DNA from: JAAXHV01 sp965207165
GTDB lineage: Bacteria > Pseudomonadota > Gammaproteobacteria > Eutrophobiales > Eutrophobiaceae
Assembly: GCA_965207165.1 (NCBI GenBank)
Contig: OZ242265.1
Coordinates: 3,100,001-3,164,000 of the forward strand
Length of the DNA: 64,000 bases
Reading direction: 5' to 3'
Every line of letters begins with the position of its first letter. Position 1 is the first letter of the stretch. Position numbers and translations under genes: made by a program. Positions 61,714-64,000 of the stretch are shown piece by piece. Under the pieces are notes generated by a model. That model was not told where the DNA came from. It saw only the letters and a program-made list of their open reading frames with translations, and did no database searches.

Positions 61714-62313
61714 CTATTCAAGCCACTCATCCAGCGTGCGGCACAGGTCCTCGATACCGTGTTTTTTCAGCGCGGAAAACAGCTGGACGCTGCTGTTCTC
61801 CCCAAGCTCCCCCCCGACCGTAACCAGGGCCTGCCTGGCATTAGCGCGGGACAGCTTGTCGGACTTGTTCAACAGTATGTGTACCGGCAGGGGTTTATTT
61901 TGACACCAGGTCAGCATCTGCCGGTCGAGGTCGGCCAGGCCGCGCCTGATATCCACGATCAGGACCAGGCCGGCCAGACACCGGCGCCGTTCCAGGTAGG
62001 CATTAATGAGTTCTCCCCAGTGCTGCCTCAGCGAGACCGGCGCCCTGGCGTAGCCGTAACCCGGCAGATCCACGAGACGCGTATCATCCTCAACGGCAAA
62101 AAAGTTAATCTGCCGGGTCCGGCCCGGCTGCCTGCTGGTACGGGCAAGTTTCTTTTGTCCGGCAAGCGCATTGATCACGCTGGATTTACCGGAGTTGGAG
62201 CGGCCGGCAAAGACGGCTTCCTTACCTGTGTCAGCCGGTAGCTGCGCAAGCGTGTGCGCGCTGAAAAGGTAAACAGACTTGCGATATCGGTTGTCACTCA
62301 TGGGTTCCGGCAT
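61714..62313 (-). CDS. engB: Ribosome biogenesis GTP-binding protein EngB (YsxC/YihA)
   Basis: 199-residue essential small GTPase for 50S assembly. G1 GRSNSGKSSVINAL, G3 DLPGYGYA, G4 NKSDK. The start at 62313 gives MPEPMSDNRY; the second Met (62301) is also possible. Divergent from cytochrome c4, an arrangement conserved in many gammaproteobacteria. Confidence 0.96.
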   Translation of the reverse strand: MPEPMSDNRYRKSVYLFSAHTLAQLPADTGKEAVFAGRSNSGKSSVINALAGQKKLARTSRQPGRTRQINFFAVEDDTRLVDLPGYGYARAPVSLRQHWGELINAYLERRRCLAGLVLIVDIRRGLADLDRQMLTWCQNKPLPVHILLNKSDKLSRANARQALVTVGGELGENSSVQLFSALKKHGIEDLCRTLDEWLE

Positions 62314-62407
62314 AAAATAATCTTCTTCAGGCTATCCACTTTTTTCAATTATTCTGTAAGATAGCGCCATTCGCAAAAAATAATTCGTATTATCAAGGCA
62401 GAACCGG

Positions 62408-63010
62408 ATGTTAAACAAACTGATCAGCGGACTGGTCCTGGTATTGTTGCCCGCAGCCCTGTTCGCGGCGGGGAACATTGAGGCCGGCAGGCAGAAAGCG
62501 GCAATATGTGCCGTTTGTCACGGCGCGGACGGTAACAGCAGCAACCCGTCGTGGCCCAACCTGGCCGGCCAGCACGCTGAGTACATCATAAAACAATTGC
62601 AGGATTACCGGGACGGGCGCCGGAAAAACGACCAGATGGCTCCCCTGGCAATGGCCTTGAGCGACCAGGATATCGCCGACATTGCGGCGTATTACGCTGC
62701 CCAGCAACCCGCCACAGGACAGACCCGGCCGGAAAACCTGGAAACGGGCGCACATCTTTATCGCGCAGGTGACGTAACCAAAGGACTGGCCGCGTGCATG
62801 TCCTGCCACGGTCCTACCGGCATAGGCAACCCTGCGGCCAACTACCCGAGGATCAATGCACAGCATGCAGCCTACACGGAACTTCAGCTAAAGGCTTTCA
62901 AGGCCGAGGAGCGGGCCAACGATCTCAACGGCATCATGCGCGATATCTCCGGCAGGATGTCCAACGATGCTATCGAGGCGGTTGCAGATTACCTCCAGGG
63001 CCTGCACTGA
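62408..63010 (+). CDS. Diheme cytochrome c4
   Basis: 200-residue periplasmic cytochrome with a signal peptide (about residues 1-21, LLPAALFAAG). Two heme-binding sites: C34AVC37H38 and C130MSC133H134. The two homologous domains carry axial Met ligands (QMAPLAM and GRMSND segments). Cytochrome c4 donates electrons to cbb3-type oxidases or nitrogen-cycle reductases. The downstream resB gene serves cytochrome c maturation. Confidence 0.94.
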   Translation: MLNKLISGLVLVLLPAALFAAGNIEAGRQKAAICAVCHGADGNSSNPSWPNLAGQHAEYIIKQLQDYRDGRRKNDQMAPLAMALSDQDIADIAAYYAAQQPATGQTRPENLETGAHLYRAGDVTKGLAACMSCHGPTGIGNPAANYPRINAQHAAYTELQLKAFKAEERANDLNGIMRDISGRMSNDAIEAVADYLQGLH

Positions 63011-63127
63011 CGGCCGGGCAGCATGTGCCCCGGCACAATGGCTTGACATGCCCGAAACATACACAGGTTCCCTTACCAGGTACAATCCCGTCCGCGGGAT
63101 GCCGGCGTAACCGCCCTGCGGCGTACA

Positions 63128-64000
63128 GTGGCGCTCACTCCCAGCAGGCACAAAACCGTCAGGATGCTCGGGTTTCTCGGCTCGATGAACCTGGCCGTCA
63201 CCCTGCTCGTGGCGCTGGCGCTGGCTTCCGTAATCGGCACCATACTCAAGCAGAACGAGCCATACCAGAACTACATAGTCAAATTCGGTCCGTTCTGGCA
63301 CGGCATATTCGAAAAACTGGGCCTGTACGATATCTACTCGAGCAGCTGGTTCATCCTCATACTGGCCTTCCTCGTGACCACCACGAGTATCTGTCTTTAC
63401 CGCAACACACCCAGGATACTCGCCAGCCTGAAGCAGTACCGTGAAGACATGCAGGAACAGCAGCTTGTCAACATGGCGGACCACAGCCGGCACCGCACAT
63501 CTGTTGCACACGACGAGGCGGTTGCGACGTTGGCGCATAGTTTCAGGAGCCTGGGTTTCAGGACCCGGACAAAACGGCATGGGGAGACAACCACAGTTGC
63601 GGCCATGAAAGGCGCTGCCAACCGTTACGGTTACCTGTTTACCCACTGTGCGGTGGTGATAATCTGTATCGGCGGATTTCTCGACAGCAACGTCCCGCTG
63701 AAAGTCAGGACCCTGCAGGGGTCGCTGCAGGCGGAGACCCGGGAGATACCTGTCAGCCGGATACCGGACCGGAGCAAGCTGCCGGTCGACAATTCCTCGT
63801 TCCGCGCCAGCGTTTCCATACCCGAAGGCCGCGCCACGAGGGCCGCCTTCGTCAACCTGGGAGCCGGTTACCTGGTCCAGCCCCTGCCTTTCACCATCCA
63901 GCTTGAGGAATTCCGGGTGGAACATTACCCGAGCGGGCAACCCAGGTCCTTTGAAAGCGACCTGGTTATCCAGGACGGCTCACAGCGCATCGAACAAACC
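63128..64000 (+). CDS. resB: Cytochrome c biogenesis protein ResB (CcsB), 5' part
   Basis: First about 291 residues; the gene continues beyond the window. ResB with CcsA/ResC forms the System II heme-delivery and ligation complex. Visible: MLGFLGSMNLAVTLLVALAL (first transmembrane helix), ASVIGTILKQNEPYQNYIVK, a second helix (SWFILILAFLVTTTSICLY), a third (YLFTHCAVVIICIGGFLDS) and the start of the large periplasmic domain. I prefer the GTG at 63128, giving about 13 residues before MLGFLGSM as in relatives; ATG at 63164 is the alternative. Confidence 0.9.
   Translation, partial: MALTPSRHKTVRMLGFLGSMNLAVTLLVALALASVIGTILKQNEPYQNYIVKFGPFWHGIFEKLGLYDIYSSSWFILILAFLVTTTSICLYRNTPRILASLKQYREDMQEQQLVNMADHSRHRTSVAHDEAVATLAHSFRSLGFRTRTKRHGETTTVAAMKGAANRYGYLFTHCAVVIICIGGFLDSNVPLKVRTLQGSLQAETREIPVSRIPDRSKLPVDNSSFRASVSIPEGRATRAAFVNLGAGYLVQPLPFTIQLEEFRVEHYPSGQPRSFESDLVIQDGSQRIEQT

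Noticed and set aside
61517..61903. 128-codon plus-strand open frame before engB
   Set aside because: Its second half is antisense to engB, it has no recognised motif, and its start region is the origin-like gap.
62888..63940. 350-codon minus-strand open frame
   Set aside because: Antisense to cytochrome c4 and ResB; the plus-strand ResB reading, open to the window edge, has transmembrane helices and family motifs.

Overview
The window looks like chromosomal DNA of a Gammaproteobacterium, probably marine or uncultured. The evidence is housekeeping synteny: rlmN-rodZ-hisS-yfgM-bamB-der, bamC-dapA-gcvR-bcp-perM, prs-rplY-pth-ychF-rpe-trpGDC, lolB-TPR-hemA-prfA-prmC-moeB, and engB-cytochrome c4-resB. 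I cannot place it below class from the sequence alone.

Layout. 1-24.9 kb is mostly core: the 3' end of rlmN, rodZ, hisS, a TonB-dependent receptor set on the opposite strand, the yfgM-bamB-der run, lysine biosynthesis (dapA) with bamC, gcvR/bcp, queG, an orphan beta-class DNA methyltransferase, a cyclase-family hydrolase, a class II aldolase, a TauE/SafE permease, and a long leftward series prs > rplY > pth > ychF > rpe > trpG > trpD > trpC preceded by tRNA-Gln(UUG). 24.9-33.5 kb is accessory DNA that separates tRNA-Gln/prs from ispE/lolB, which are normally neighbours. It holds a DksA-like zinc finger protein, a symporter pair, a beta-propeller, an exported 2-hydroxyacid dehydrogenase, an Asp/Asn beta-hydroxylase, a DUF2779-type nuclease, a DUF4143 ATPase and a decayed higBA module whose debris supplies the 3' end of ispE. 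33.5-43 kb returns to core (ispE, lolB, hemA, prfA, prmC, moeB-like, dgkA). 43-51 kb is a ParDE module followed by an iron-handling block: FbpABC-type Fe(III) importer, FecA-like TonB receptor, bfd and bfr, with three Fur-type sites.

51-58 kb is the most unusual part. A leftward operon encodes a type-I-secretion/RTX-like protein with 27 consecutive aspartates and about 85 Gly-Asp dipeptides. It is followed 37 bp downstream by an Asp/Asn beta-hydroxylase gene. The operon's promoter and upstream Fur-type site are a near-exact copy of the bfr promoter, with identical spacing. Facing it is a 523-aa protein of unknown function. An IS21-family element (53138-55816, 6-bp target duplication) has split the hydroxylase gene; removing the IS and one target copy restores an uninterrupted 192-codon frame. 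I infer an iron-linked system that makes a secreted, possibly beta-hydroxylated, acidic metal-binding protein, inactivated recently in this genome.

58-64 kb: prlC, xthA, rpmE, a 554-bp gap with four DnaA-box matches and an AT-rich stretch, engB, cytochrome c4 and the start of resB, which runs off the window. Several plus-strand genes (bamB, der, the TauE/SafE gene, the gene at 25380) begin directly after low-complexity 'phrase-like' repeat leaders with weak or no Shine-Dalgarno sequence.
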